From contig NC_088786.1 of NCBI RefSeq assembly GCF_949628265.1, positions 4,650,001 through 4,714,000 on the forward strand: a DNA stretch of 64,000 nucleotides, in the 5' to 3' direction. Of the stretch, positions 27,961 to 40,600 are shown piece by piece. The translations under genes were made by a program, and so were the position numbers. The stretch is from Cloeon dipterum. Taxonomy: Eukaryota; Arthropoda; Insecta; Ephemeroptera; Baetidae. The notes below the pieces were generated by a model. That model saw only the letters and a program-made list of their open reading frames with translations, had not been told where the DNA came from and made no database searches. Position 1 is the first letter of the stretch. Every line of letters starts with the position of its first letter.

Positions 27961-29261
27961 ATGGAAGAGGTTATGCTGGTAAGAAAACCCTTAAAAATAA
28001 CGTTTTAAACCAGTTTTCTGATTCAAAATTGCTTCACTAGTGGTTTTAAATATTATATTATCAACATTAAATCATGTTTTGTCCAAAATTGTGGCGTATG
28101 CTTGATTAAATCACTTAAACCCCAACACCGGGTTTTGTTGACGTGACACTTCGGTAAATAAAAATGATTTTCCTGTACAGGTTTTTTCTGTTCATTTTGT
28201 TGCCGCAATGAAAACACATAAATAACAATTAGTCCTTTCCTTGTGTAGGAACCAACTCTCTACACAATCAAGGGGATGGCCATCCTCGACAACGACGGCA
28301 ACAGGATTCTGGCCAAGTATTATGACAAGAACGTGTTTCCCACTGTGACCGAGCAAAAGGCGTTTGAGAAGAACCTTTTTAACAAGACCCACAGAGCAGA
28401 CGCAGAGATCATCATGCTAGATGGGCTCACTTGTGTGTACAGGAGTAATGTCGATCTTTTCTTCTACGTCATGGGTAGCTCTTTCGAGAACGAGGTTTGT
28501 ACAATCAAAAGTTAGTGTTGTTCGTTTTGCAATATTTTTAATTGCAGCTCATCTTGATGAGCGTTCTCAACTGCCTGTATGACTCAATCAGTCAAATTCT
28601 GAGGAAAAACGTGGAAAAGAGGGTTATTATGGAGAACTTGGACATTGTCATGCTGGCTATGGATGAAATTTGTGATGGAGGGTAATTTTATTATTTTGGT
28701 TATTATTTGTTCATTTTGATGTTCCCTTATATAAATTTTTTGTTAGTAGATGATGTTTTAAAGTCAACTCAAGTATATTTCTTTCAGAATCATTCTTGAG
28801 GCCGACTCCGGGAATGTAGTGCAAAGGGTGGCCCTGCGAGCAGATGACATTCCGCTGGGAGAACAGACGGTCGCGCAGGTAAAAGGCTTAATATTTTGGC
28901 CATTGGCAACCGACTTCCTTGTGATTCCAATGAAGCCATTTTTTTCTAAAGCATTCCCTTTTCTATCACACAAAAGATAATTTGTTTGCTTGCAGGTTGT
29001 AGAATATCTGCTTGGTTATTGAGGGGTTGATGGTTGCAAGGAATTCGGTTGTGCCTCTGTTTCTCTTAAAAGTTTCCTTCCTATACTAAAGCACCAAAAT
29101 AATAACTCGCCGTTACTCACATCTAACTCTAAAGAAAAACAATTAACATTAAATAACCAAAGTCGGTGACGGAAAATGAGAGAAGACTGAGTCTGAGGAT
29201 TTTGTATTTCCAGGTGTTACAGACAGCCAAAGAACAGCTGAAGTGGTCACTTCTCAAGTGA
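27961..29261 (+). CDS. COPZ1: Coatomer subunit zeta (5 exons, 178 aa)
   Basis: Small longin-fold subunit of the COPI coat, which drives Golgi-to-ER and intra-Golgi vesicle traffic. It pairs with gamma-COP in the F-subcomplex. Exons: 27961-27978, 28249-28494, 28548-28681, 28788-28878, 29214-29261 (537 nt; human COPZ1 177 aa). Recognisable family segments are [27 protein letters not shown]-type helix ([12 protein letters not shown]), DEICDGG and the C-terminal [11 protein letters not shown]. The first exon codes only six residues, as in other animals. The start at 27961 is 515 bases after the SQOR stop. A second possible last exon at 28996-29022 lies inside the final intron (see findings). Confidence 0.94.
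28996..29022 (+). other. Possible alternative last exon of coatomer zeta
   Basis: A pyrimidine-rich tract ending in TTGCAG precedes a short phase-0 frame encoding VVEYLLGY and a stop. Joined to the donor after 28878 it would replace the conserved C-terminus with this eight-residue tail. Only the splice signal and phase support it. Confidence 0.3.
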
Positions 29262-29621
29262 GCAACATTCCTATTTATAAGCAAAGAGTTTATATATTAT
29301 ATCCATCTTGTAATGCATTCTGTTTTTTAAGTCTTGCGTGTCATTAAAAATTAAAATTGTTATTTAAAGGAAACAAACGACTTTGATTATTCTTATCACA
29401 CGTCACAGACCCGTTTGCTTTCGAAATCTGAAATGATCTACGCAAAATCATGATTTATGCTAAAGGCATTGGGTGAAGAAATGATTGAAATATGCACAAT
29501 CGTAAAATTTGGCGCTTCTGTTGCCTAATTCTGTTGATAAAGATTATCTGGCTGCAGTCGCACACGCAAGAGATAAGCTAAGTCGGCTAATAAATAGTGC
29601 TGTCAAGTACCAAGCGTGGCA

Positions 29622-31255
29622 ATGGGTCTAGACTGCTTTAGTTCGAAGGATGACAAAAGGGCAGGAGCGAGGAAGACCAGCCGAGACCTGGACAAACGGC
29701 TGACCACCTGGTCCAAACCTTTCCAAAGGGCGATCAAAATCCTGCTCTTGGGTAAACCACCTGTGGAGTGCTAGACCATAGAATCTCTTGTAATCGTATC
29801 GTTGCAGGTGCAGGCGATGCAGGCAAAACGACAATAATCAAGCAAATGAAGATATTGCACATATCAGGATTCTCTGACAAGTGAGTGGTTTTTTGCCTTG
29901 GCGCGAATTTCGTGTAATACATAAATTTCAGGGAGCGTCAGGAACAGGCTGACGTGGTCAGAAAAAATGTGCACGAAGCAATGTGTTGCCTGTGCAAAAA
30001 ATTGCACGCGGAAGAACTCGGGAAAAATGGTAAAAAGTTCCAGGAGGCGGTTGATTATGTTGTTGAAGCCGACCATCCATTTACCGAGGTTTGGCACATT
30101 CTGTCTTGTTTAGATTTTTGCTAAAGTTTAGTTATTATTACAGGAGTACTACCAAGCGGTTTCTCTCCTCTGGGAAAACGAAATTATAAAAGACTGCTTT
30201 AAAAGAACCAACGAGTTTCAAATTTTTGACTCAGCTAAATAGTAAAACAGAAATACAATGTCATGTCTTTAGCTGAAATTTATTTTCAATTTTTAGCTTC
30301 CTAGATAAGTTTGAGACCATTAGGAGACATGATTATATTCCAAGTGACCAGGTTAACAATTATTGCATATAATTGGTTTTCTTTCAACTTTAATATTTTT
30401 GTGTTAGGATATTTTATACTGTCGAAAGAAAACTACAGGAATTCAGAAAGTTGAATTCACTGTGAAAATACCCAAAAAGTATGGTGGTGGCTCTCAGGAT
30501 TTCTGGATGTTTGACGTAGGAGGACAGAGAGGAGAGCGTCGCAAATGGATACAGGTGAGATCATCAAAAGCACCAGTAGTTTTTCCTCAATATTCTACTG
30601 ATTGATACAAATTTCAGGTTTTTGATGGCATCCATGCAGTACTCTTCTTAGTGGCGACGTCAAGTTTTGACCAGATTTGGAGGGAGGAAAGTTCCACCAA
30701 CAGACTGCATGAGGCGCTAACTCTGTTTAAAGATGTTTGGGATAGCAGGTAATATATTATCAAGTAAAATAAAATAATTTATTGAAAAAATTTAATAACA
30801 AATTTACAGATATCTTCGAGACTCTGGTGTAATTTTATTCCTGAACAAACAAGATGTACTGGAACACAAATTAAAAAGCGGCCAAAGAATTGAAAAATTC
30901 TTTCCAGGATTCCTACCATATGATGACAAGGTGGAGAGCTTGGGAAATTACATCGATCGAGCGAGAGCTTTTATCAGGGATTTGTTTTTGGTAAATATTT
31001 ACCTGCGAGAAAGTGTTTTGGCTAACCTATTTTTTAATACAGGAGGCAACAATAGAAAAGAGGCATTCTACTTTGGACCGAATGCTATCAGTTGGGCCAA
31101 GTGTTATTTTCACTCCTCAGAATACAAGGGATGAACCTAGGGAGTGCTATTGGCATTATACCACTGCTGTTGACACTAGCAATATCAAGAGCGTTTTCAA
31201 TGACGTTCATTCAATGGTTATATTGTGGAATTTGAAACAGCTCGGCCTACAATAA
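29622..31255 (+). CDS. Galphaf: G protein alpha subunit, Gs class, G-alpha-f-like (9 exons, 394 aa)
   Basis: Heterotrimeric G protein alpha subunit acting at the plasma membrane. Exons: 29622-29751, 29808-29880, 29932-30088, 30144-30241, 30297-30351, 30408-30554, 30618-30748, 30810-30990, 31043-31255 (1185 nt). N-terminus MGLDC offers Gly2 and Cys5 for lipid attachment. P-loop is GAGDAGKTT (residues 44-52), switch I Arg177 in CRKKTTG, switch II DVGGQR (207-212, catalytic Gln211), NKQD (276-279), and TTAVD (364-368) where Gs has TCAVD. IPSDQ and FLDK segments and overall length follow Gs, but identity is clearly lower and the C-terminus is KQLGLQ instead of RQYELL. This pattern fits insect G-alpha-f, a diverged Gs-like protein whose partner receptors are poorly known. 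Two AATAAA signals follow the stop (31309 and about 31337). Confidence 0.85.
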
Positions 31256-32092
31256 GCGCACTCTCACCTAATGGAAGAAGTTTGAGAGTTTCTGTCTCAC
31301 AGTGATATAATAAAGATGAATTACTTAGATCTTCAAATAAAATACTAATTTCTTTACTCTTATCAAATCGCAAACCCATAACCGTTTAACTAAATAATAT
31401 TGAGAGATAGATCTCTACGAACTCGTGGATTGAAAAGTAAAAAGGGTAGAAAGTAAAAAAATTAAATCAGGGGGATAATTAGATATATAGATAATTTACA
31501 TGAAGAAAATGAAAGTAATATGTTACACTACAGATAAATTTAGTTTATTGATAGGGCTGAATCTAAAATGCAGACAGGGGTGTAAAAGACCCAATTTTTG
31601 CCCGGCGGAGCATTTATATTAGTATTTATTTGAAATTAAAGCGTATGCTGCGTGCCTTTACCTCGGTAACATTAAAAAACTTTTAAAAAATCCAGATGTG
31701 CGTGGCAGTGGCAGATCGTTTTATAGTTTAGGAAGAAATCGAAGGAATTTATTTTGCCACACTGGAGACGTGTGCGGTGGCGGATGCACCGTGACTGACT
31801 GAACATGAGACCTAAAAGGATACATAAACGGCAGAGATAAGTTTGAAACCTCAATTTCAATAATATCAGATTGACTTTTGCCAGCTTCATTGGATATCAA
31901 TGAAAGCAAAATTTTCCCTTCCCTCCCTTCTTGTTTAAAAATTTAATCGATTCTGATTGGTCCTTCGTAGTCACATGGTGGTTTGTTGTGTTTTGAGACG
32001 CATGACTGTGCCGCATGACTGTGGTCGGCCCTAGTCGTAGTGTTGAGTCCACAAAGCATTTTTCTTTTTATCCTTTCTCGCGTTGTTTTGAA

Positions 32093-33714
32093 ATGAGTGA
32101 GCAGAGTGAGTCTGTTTTGACAGTATGTAAGAGAATTGGTTGTATGAATGAAGAACATGATGGATTCAAACCTCACGAGAAAACTATTGAACTCTGGAGA
32201 GATTGGCTACGAAAAGGCGGATTGGAGGAAGAATCACTTTCAAAAGGCGAAGAGCAGCTTAGAATTTGCTACAGACATTTTAAGCATGGATCGTTAGGAG
32301 GTTAGTGCTTACATTGTCATGCTTTTGTTGTGCATTAATTTAATTTCCTCGTGACAACTGAAAAAATAGTTGAGGGAAAATTTAAAATGCGATAATCTAG
32401 GTGTATCTAGGTGTATGTATCTACATACCTTTTATCACACTACATACTTCTCGTTCGCTTAAACTCCTGTTTTTTTCCAAAAGAATATAGTTATCATACC
32501 GAGAAGTGTTAAGACTATAGTAAAACTTAAATCGCCACTTACACTGTTCGGCACAAACACTGTATGGGAAAACGAGGTGTGTATAAGTGGGCGAGAATTG
32601 AATGATAAGAGTATGATATATGTATCTATTTATTATTATGATTAAGGTTAATATTTTTTCTTTGATTTTTAATTTTCGACATTTTTCAGTGAGTGGTTCC
32701 GGGGAGTTCATGCTGTATTTAACTAATCCTGATGTTGCCGTTCCGAAACTCTACCCATGGGACAAAAAAGACACCGACGATCAGATTATCCAGTATGAAA
32801 TATCCAAAAGATTAGCAAACTCCATGGATGTAAAGAGAAAGCCTGCAGAGCGTCCAAAGAGAATCCGAAATCGGAAGAGAACGGCTCAGTTAGACAGTTC
32901 GATAGTTCCCAAGAAAAAGAAAACAGATTACTCCTCACAACCCCGCAAACTCCTAAACTTCAACGTTTTGGTAAAATTATTTTGTTTTAAATTGAAACAA
33001 AAATGATTAAAAATTAATTGCAGCTTCAAACTGCTTCCACCATCGATCAAGATGCATTAGGAGTGCATCGCTTGATTCCATTTGCGCCTGTTCCGCATAA
33101 TCTAAACCCAGGTAAGAATTTCAGCATGGGTCTGAATATTTCGGATATTAGTTTTAATTTAAATTTCATATTAAGCTCTGGGAGAAGAGTCTAACCACGC
33201 AATGTGTGAAATAAGAGAGGCTTTATTGAGGCACGATTGGAATCTGGCTTTAAAATTACTTCCTTCCATCTTTATGAAAAAACATACCCTTCAGTTTATT
33301 TGGCGTGTAAGTTACTGCAATAAATAAGCTAATTTTTCAATCACAGCTAACAAATATTGTTTTTTGCAGGCCTATTTGCAAATATTCTGTCATCATCCGA
33401 ACTCTAATCCAGAGATGCTTCACCAATTGCTGGGGTTAACTGAATACTTAGTGTGGTATTTTTGGGCTCATGACCTTGAATGTTTCAGATTGTGCTTCAA
33501 TACAATGAGCATTACTGGTGATCAGCTGAAGAAAGTGTTTTGTCTACCCAAGGATATTGAACATGCTGGGAATGCTTTGTCTAGAGAAGAGAAATTTAGA
33601 ATGTGTCCTACCGTGTACAAAAAAGCCTCTGTGATCCACAAGCTGGAGCAAAATATTCCTGACGAAAAGTTGAAAAAATATGTAAAGTACCCAATAATAA
33701 ATAACGACTCGTAA
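32093..33714 (+). CDS. THAP-domain zinc-finger protein (5 exons, 350 aa)
   Basis: Probable nuclear DNA-binding protein. Exons: 32093-32300, 32690-32970, 33024-33111, 33176-33306, 33370-33714 (1053 nt). The THAP C2CH zinc finger uses Cys12, Cys17, Cys59 and His62 (RICYRHF), with the usual closing AVP motif at residues 86-88 (DVAVPKLYP) split by the first intron. A basic region follows (PKRIRNRKR and PKKKK), a likely nuclear signal. From about residue 200 there is a helical C-terminal half, EIREALLRHDWNLALKLL then QIFCHHPNSNPE, resembling the start of the RNA polymerase I factor TAF1A. An upstream in-frame ATG at 32015 would add 26 residues; the start at 32093 places the first zinc cysteine at the usual distance from the N-terminus. 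Function is unknown. Confidence 0.78.
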
Positions 33715-33974
33715 ATTTTGCAGCATAAATATTACTTGATGTCATGTTCGTCTTATTATTTATCCAATCAACGATAAATTTATATTTCAAGTCATGAAAA
33801 GACGTGGGAAAGTGCATACAGATGAAAGAAAATCAGAAGTTTTAAATTTCGGGCGGTTTTTGCACGGACGCACGGGCCACACCCCTTTATGTTCTCTGCC
33901 ATTTTCAGCTGATCGATACGAGCCGAACTGTCCAAATTTTCTCAATTTTCTGGTGTTTCCAGCAATATTCCGAA

Positions 33975-36943
33975 ATGATGTCCCCAACTGCGAGGTTGGT
34001 TGTAAGAAGGTTAAACCAGAGAAATGTAAGTTTCCGTCAAAACAAGTGTAAAATACAATTAATTCAATGAGGGTCGCGTGTGTCGGAGAAGTCAACGTCA
34101 AAAACAATGTTGCACAGCACACAGCATAGCGAGGCTTTTTGTCCTTGTGCCAAGGTCTTTCGCGTGACTTCATGCTGCCAAAATCGAGCTTTTTCTAATA
34201 CAAAACATACACATGAGTGCACTATAATTAGTTTTTTCTAACTCTGCGTAATCGTTGCAATCCAGCTGGCCACTTGGTACGAAAATAGCAAAGATGTTGC
34301 TGCAAAAATCGTACCAGATTTTATGGACATGTCTGCGGTAAACTCAGTCTCTCTCACATACATACTGTCTCTCATTTAGTTTTTTATTGTACGTTTGTGT
34401 GCACCCTAGTTCAAATTTCCTCCTCGTTTTCAGAATTTCGCTTTGCTTCATTTTAATGTAGAAATAATTTTTTAGGATCTTCTCTGCATTGTTATAAATT
34501 ATTATTTATTTTTACCCTTGCGTTTATATAGTTGATGGCATATTTATATTTTTTCTAGTTAAATTTGTGGGCAAATTGACAATTTTAAATAAAGGAATAT
34601 TAATAAAAATGAATTTATAATTAATTAATGCTTTCCTCTCCAGCAAGCTTTGGCTCCATTCTTTACGTCAACGAAGAGTTTCGCCACAGAGGCTTCGTTT
34701 GAGACTAGGGTAATTAGTGTGATTTGTATTAATACGAATTAAAATCTAATGATTGATTTGATCGCAGCCCTTTAAACTCCACAAGCTAGAAGAAGGTCCA
34801 AAGACCTCAGTAACAGTCACAAGAGATGAGGCTCTCAAATATTACAAACAAATGCTCACCATCAGACGAATTGAAACTGCGTCTGGAAATCTGTACAAGG
34901 AAAAGATCATCAGAGGTTTCTGCCACCTCTACTCCGGACAGGTAAATAAAATTACTAAATTCAGTTAAAAAAATATTCTGATGAAAACATAATTCAGGAA
35001 GCCTGTGCAGTTGGCATGAAGGCAGCAATGAAGCCAGCCGATGCCATCATTTCTGCGTACCGCATCCACGGTTGGACGTACCTGATGGGTGTCCCTCCGC
35101 TTGGAGTGCTAGCTGAGCTAACAGGTCGCAAGTCTGGCTGCGCCAGAGGCAAGGGCGGCTCCATGCACATGTACGCGCCTCACTTCTTCGGTGGAAATGG
35201 AATTGTGGGTGCTCAGGTGCCTCTGGGCGTCGGCGTTGCCTTTGCCAGCAAGTACAGAGGGGATGACAACGTTTGCTTCGCCTTGTATGGCGACGGAGCT
35301 GCTAATCAGGGACAAATCTTTGAAGTAAGTGACACTGCAACATGTTAACAGTCTATAATAATTTCGCCGAGTAGTTATTCATCTACTTCAATGATGGATA
35401 TTCTTTTTCCTCTGAACTGCAGTTAAGATTTTGTACTAATCAATTGACAAATCATCAGGTTTACAACATGGCCAAGTTGTGGAATGTTCCTTGCATATTT
35501 GTTTGTGAAAATAATGGATACGGCATGGGAACCAGTGCTGAAAGAGCGGCAGCGAGCACCACATACTACACAAGAGGCGACTATGTTCCAGGCCTCTGGG
35601 TAAGAGTGGAATTTATATAATAGTATGGTTCCATTTAAAAATAATAATAAATAAAATTACCGAAGAATTAGTTTTAAGAAAGAAAGAAAGAAAGAAGAAA
35701 ACTATGAATAATTTTTCAATCAAGTGCAAAATATTCTTATCTAACAGAAAGATTTCTGATACATTTTGCCTCATACTAACCTTTCCTATTTTTTTTTATA
35801 AAATATTGAGAAAGACACATACGATCAACCGAACCTGATTAGACAACATGCTAATATTTCATTATTGAGGTTGAAGTTGAATAAACCTTGTCAAGGTTTT
35901 CTTGTCAATACTTATCATCGTTAGATTTTGTGTATTTTCCGTAATAGAGAAGAAAATTATCTGCGCTATAAATTTTTAATTAAGAGAATTTGAGATTTAA
36001 AGTCATTTATAGCACAGAAGAACCCCTAGCCTCTGATTGAATTGTTTAGAGTATTTTGTTTCCAATATTTAGAGAATTAGGTTTCTTGCCTTTGGCTTAC
36101 AATACATCTGCCAGGAGATAATCTAATAAGAAACTGGTTAAATGAAAATCCTCATTCATCCTTTAATTCATATTTCCTGTTCAGGATTTACTTTTATCGA
36201 TTCCTGGAACAGACCTATTGAGGAAAAGTTTTAAAATATAATATAATTTCTCCACTCACTAGAAATAATAGCGGTTATCTATTTAATTCCATTTCATTAT
36301 CACCATTTAGGTTGATGGGATGGACATTCTTGCTGTGCGGGAAGCCTCTCGGTTCGCCATTGAATACTGCACCTCAGGGAAGGGCCCTCTGGTGATGGAG
36401 ACCGCGACTTACCGCTACTCTGGGCACTCCATGTCTGATCCAGGCACCAGCTACCGCACCAGAGACGAAATTCAAGAAGTCCGCCAGAACCGAGATCCTA
36501 TTGCGTCATTCAAGGAAAAGATTATCTCTACAGACCTCGCTTCAGCTGATGAATTGAAGGTGCGAAGTGCTATTCTCTGATTGCATCCTTGTCTTCTCAG
36601 AATATATTTAATTTATTTTGTTCTCAACTGCTGTGGTGAATGAATAGACTTTGTGTTTAATGTTAACGAACCGTTTGCGTTGACCTATTGCGTCAATATT
36701 TCATTCCGCGTCTCTTATCAGACAGGAATCTTACAGCTTTATGCTCTTTTTCAGGCCATTGATGCGGAGGTCAAGAAAGAGGTTGACGAGGCGACGAGAA
36801 AAGCCAAGAGTGATTCCGAAATTCCCATGGAGGAGCTGCCGGCCGACATCTACGCAGCGCCCCTTGAAGAGGAAATCCGCAACGTTGCCCCCTGGGAGCC
36901 CCTTCGCCACAAGCGCATTGGTTCAGCCGTAAATTTGAATTGA
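33975..36943 (+). CDS. PDHA1: Pyruvate dehydrogenase E1 subunit alpha, mitochondrial (8 exons, 398 aa)
   Basis: Thiamine diphosphate-dependent E1 alpha subunit, which with E1 beta decarboxylates pyruvate in the mitochondrial pyruvate dehydrogenase complex. Exons: 33975-34025, 34644-34709, 34768-34941, 34998-35324, 35459-35599, 36311-36559, 36755-36943 (seven coding blocks, 1197 nt). The first exon ([17 protein letters not shown]) is a typical Arg-rich presequence and joins in phase 0. The cofactor motif runs from GDG (195-197) to ENN (223-225). Ser293 and Ser300 in [16 protein letters not shown] are the regulatory phosphorylation sites of animal E1 alpha, numbered as in human. The human catalytic HGH is SGH here, keeping His292. 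GGSMHMY and [12 protein letters not shown] are intact. The ATG is 261 bases after the previous gene. An AATAAA lies at 37023. A possible cassette exon is at 34266-34337. Confidence 0.94.
34266..34337 (+). other. Possible in-frame cassette exon of PDHA
   Basis: A 72-base stretch bounded by an acceptor (ATCCAG) and a donor (GTAAAC), open in the phase-0 frame used by the flanking exons. It would add 24 residues beginning [14 protein letters not shown] between the presequence and the mature protein. No transcript evidence can be seen here. Confidence 0.3.
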
Positions 36944-37677
36944 AAGAAACACATTGGCGCCGCGTATGCTGCTGGCTAGGAGCACAATAACAGTGACGTT
37001 GTGTTGATCAACTCATCATATGAATAAAACTTAACTCAATAGGGCTGTTTAGATAAAAACTCAAAACCGGCAGGAGCGCTTGCTATTAAGCGTTTAATTT
37101 TGTATTGCGGAATATCTCAGTTCACTTGTTGTTTTCGTGACATCCTTGCCGTAAAATTAATCGATTTTCAATTTTTTTGTTTGCTAAAAACGACTTTAAG
37201 TTGTGTTCGGCAACTGTTTATATGATATTCTTCAACCTGGAGGTTAAGCACTATTGGTTGCGTCTTATAGCAAGCAAAGCATGCATTTGTAACCAGTGGC
37301 TGCAGTCGGTTAAACTTTGATTGTTAAATAAAATGAGAAAATGTCGCAGACAAAAGTGTTCACGTTTTATTCTATTTGTGCCCTATCAACTGGATTCGTG
37401 CAGCGCATGCCTTGTGGGTCGCGATCGACTAGGCAGCTTGACCCACAATGTTTTGAGCACCGCCAACGAGCGCAGCTGCTCTATCAGCTAGTCCCCCAGA
37501 AACCTAATACCATGTCGAGAGTTTTTCGGCGAACTCTCCGTACTGCATTTGCATCCACGTTCTGCAAATGTGGGAGAAAAGACGCACTCCACCAGAGTGG
37601 GGATAGCAGCTCCACGGTTGTTTAGGGCAGCAATCCGCGCGCAAGTTGATAGCTCCGAGAGCGAGTCTTCCACAGCT

Positions 37678-40600
37678 ATGCCTGACAAAAAGAACTCCAA
37701 GGATATCATGCTGCCGTCCGGCCCTTGGGTCCCTGCGGATGGTGGAGTTCGAGCCTGGCTGGTTGTCGTGTCCAGCGCCCTGATCAATGGTCTTATTTTC
37801 GGCATCATCAACTCGTATAGCGTCATCTATTTTGACCTGCAAAAAAAATTGGAGGCAGACGGAATTCCCGACTCTTCATACAAAGCTTGTGAGTCTAATT
37901 TTTAATCTATTTTCGTTAAAACGTTCAACCCAGGAATATTAAAACTGCAGCCAACGGAGTTCTGGCTGACCGCAAGCACAATTTTTCAGGGACGAACCAC
38001 ACTAAATTTTGCTTAAGTCCTTACAGAGCTCCTAAATTGACATTCGGATCAGTACAAAAATAATTGAATCAAACGCATTATCTAATAATGTCTATTTTTG
38101 TTCGGTATTTTAAACTTCTTTTTTTCATTTGCCTTGTGTAATTTTTTTTATCAATTTGCGGATATCCTCTCCGTTCATGCGGTTCTCGAGAAGCAGAGTA
38201 AACCTATAAACGCAGTTTTCCGCGTCACTATTCCTACGCTTTCATTAATATATTATCTGCCAACTATTTACACACACAATTTTCAGAATAGCTATTTGCG
38301 ATATTATAATAACCGCTGAGTTTTTAAACTACACCTCTCTTTAATATAACGCGTGTTAACGACATCTTAAATTTTGTTCTGAATAAAAAAGGAATATTGA
38401 AAAAATGAGTAGGCTAATTTTTCGAACATCAAAAACTTTTTATCTTAATTTTCAATTAAATTCTAACATTATTTAATCAAATTTAACTAGTTGATCGCTA
38501 ATGAGAATCTAAAAATAAATGTACCATTTAATATTTTGTACCCTCTTAGTAGGTTCAATGACACGTGCACTACAAAGTCCATAGGCGCCATACTCCGCAA
38601 AATTTCATAATCCCATATGTATTTATGTAATTGAATTATTTTTATATGAAAAAAATCCCTGCAAATCACGCAGTACCTATTTGACCAATTATTTATAACA
38701 TATTGTCTAAAAAGCATTCACCTCAAAAAATCAGCCTATTATTAAGTAGGATATATTTTACTTATGCTTGACTAAAATTTGGTACGGCACGTGCGGCTTA
38801 TTTCTTACAACTTATGAAGAGTTCTATTTTGTGAGATGGATTAAATAAATTTTAGATTTGTGTCTATATTTTTAATATTTTCAGCCCTTGTGGGATCGCT
38901 GACTATCGGCGCAACTTTTGCGTTTTCCCCGGTGGCTGGCATCTTGACGGACCGATTTGGCCACCGACGAACCACCATGATCGGCGGAGCCTTGGCCGTC
39001 ATGGGTATACTGGCCTCCTCCTTAGTCATCAAATATGTGAGCACCCGAATTTGCATATTCATGAGGGGATATTCAAAATAACAAAAGCTGCGTGCTGTTA
39101 AATTGAATTGCAGGTCGAGGCGCTGTACTTAACATATGGGATTTTGTTCGGACTTGGCGCCTCGCTCGCTTACACCCCGTCCCTGGCGATTCTGGGCTAC
39201 TACTTCAAGCGGAAGTTGGGCCTGGTCAATGGAATAGTGACTGCTGGCAGCTCTGTTTTCACCATTATCGTCCCGCTTGCGTTCGGGCAGTTAATTCCGC
39301 ACATCGGACTCGAATGGGTGCTGCGGTCTACCGCTTTCCTCATGACCTTTATCATTTTTGCAGCCTTCTTATTTAAGGTAGATATAACTGATTTATCAAA
39401 ATATTTATAGGGCGCATTTATTTTAAAATTAAAAATTTTGCTAATAGTGAATGGGGAAAAGGCCCCCTCTTTTTAATTTATCATTTGTAGAGTTCTCGGC
39501 CAGCCGCGTCGCGCCATCCAGCAAATTTTGGGTCACGTGGGCACCCACCGTGAATCTGGTTAAGCTGCGCTAGCCACCGGTGAAAAGGTGTCGAAAATTA
39601 AAAAGTGCAAGAGAAAAATATGTCTTGCAGCCCTTCAGGCCGTTAAGCACTATCAAACTTCACGTTTAAAATATTATCAGCCGCGCCAGCTGCCGCCGTG
39701 CAAAATATTTGGCTATTATGCCTGTCCCGCCGCCCTAAATCTCGCGGCTGTGACCTCTAATCATTTCAGTTTTTAAATTATTGAACAAAAAATATTTTAA
39801 AGTAAAAGAGGTACAAAATGTATTTATTTAATTTTTAATTCCCCCTTAAACATTTATCTTCAACGTGACCGTAAATTATTTCAGGTTCCGGCAGGCGCAA
39901 TAATAATTGAAGCTCAGAAAAAGGATTCTAAGTGCCTCAACTTTGAAATATGGAAAAATAAGCGATATGTGATTTGGGCGATCGCCATCCCCGCTTCTCT
40001 TTTCGGTTATTTTGTCCCATATGTGCACATGGTAACGTATAAAACATAAACGCTCCAGATAAAATTAGTTTTCCGGGCACCCGTCTTACAGGTAAAATTC
40101 GTGGCGATAAACTTCCCAAGCTCGGACGGAAAAATTCTCGTCATGTGCATGGGGCTGACGTCTGGCATAGGACGAATCGTCTTTGGCAAGATTGCAGACA
40201 TGAAGCAAGTAGACCGCATCCTTCTGCAGCAGGTATTACGATTTCAAAGCTGGATGAATAAATTGGATTAAATGAGGAGCCTCTTCATAGTGCAAAGCGA
40301 CGATGACCAATCAATTAAATGACGCATGTGTGCGGTGCATTGAAGGTTTCGTTCATTTTCCTTTTTGCAGATCTCATTCGTGTCAATTGGTACGTTAACA
40401 ATGTTACTGGTTGTCGCCCCTTCCTGGACGATCATGATTCTAATTGCATTGGGCATGGGCCTGTTCGACGGCTGCTTCATCAGTCTGCTTGGTCCGATTG
40501 CCTTTGATTTGTGCGGTCCCGAGGGTGCGTCTCAAGCGATCGGATTTCTGCTTGGACTGTGCTCCATCCCGCTCACCGTCGGACCTCCCGTCGCAGGTAC

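Noticed and set aside
32015-32092. Upstream in-frame ATG for the THAP protein
   Set aside because: It would put 26 unconserved residues before the zinc finger, which normally sits at the very N-terminus. Kept only as an alternative.
34294-34337. ATG giving [15 protein letters not shown] as the PDHA presequence
   Set aside because: It ends in the wrong phase for the exon at 34644. The exon at 33975-34025 gives an Arg-rich presequence in phase 0.
35640-36310. Possible extra exon in the long PDHA intron
   Set aside because: AT-rich with frequent stops in all plus frames; flanking exons join correctly without it.
37512-37625. Arg-rich frame starting MSRVFRRTLRTAF just upstream of M1
   Set aside because: Out of frame with M1 exon 1 and closed by a stop before it; no splice joins them. 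It may be an upstream open frame in the leader.
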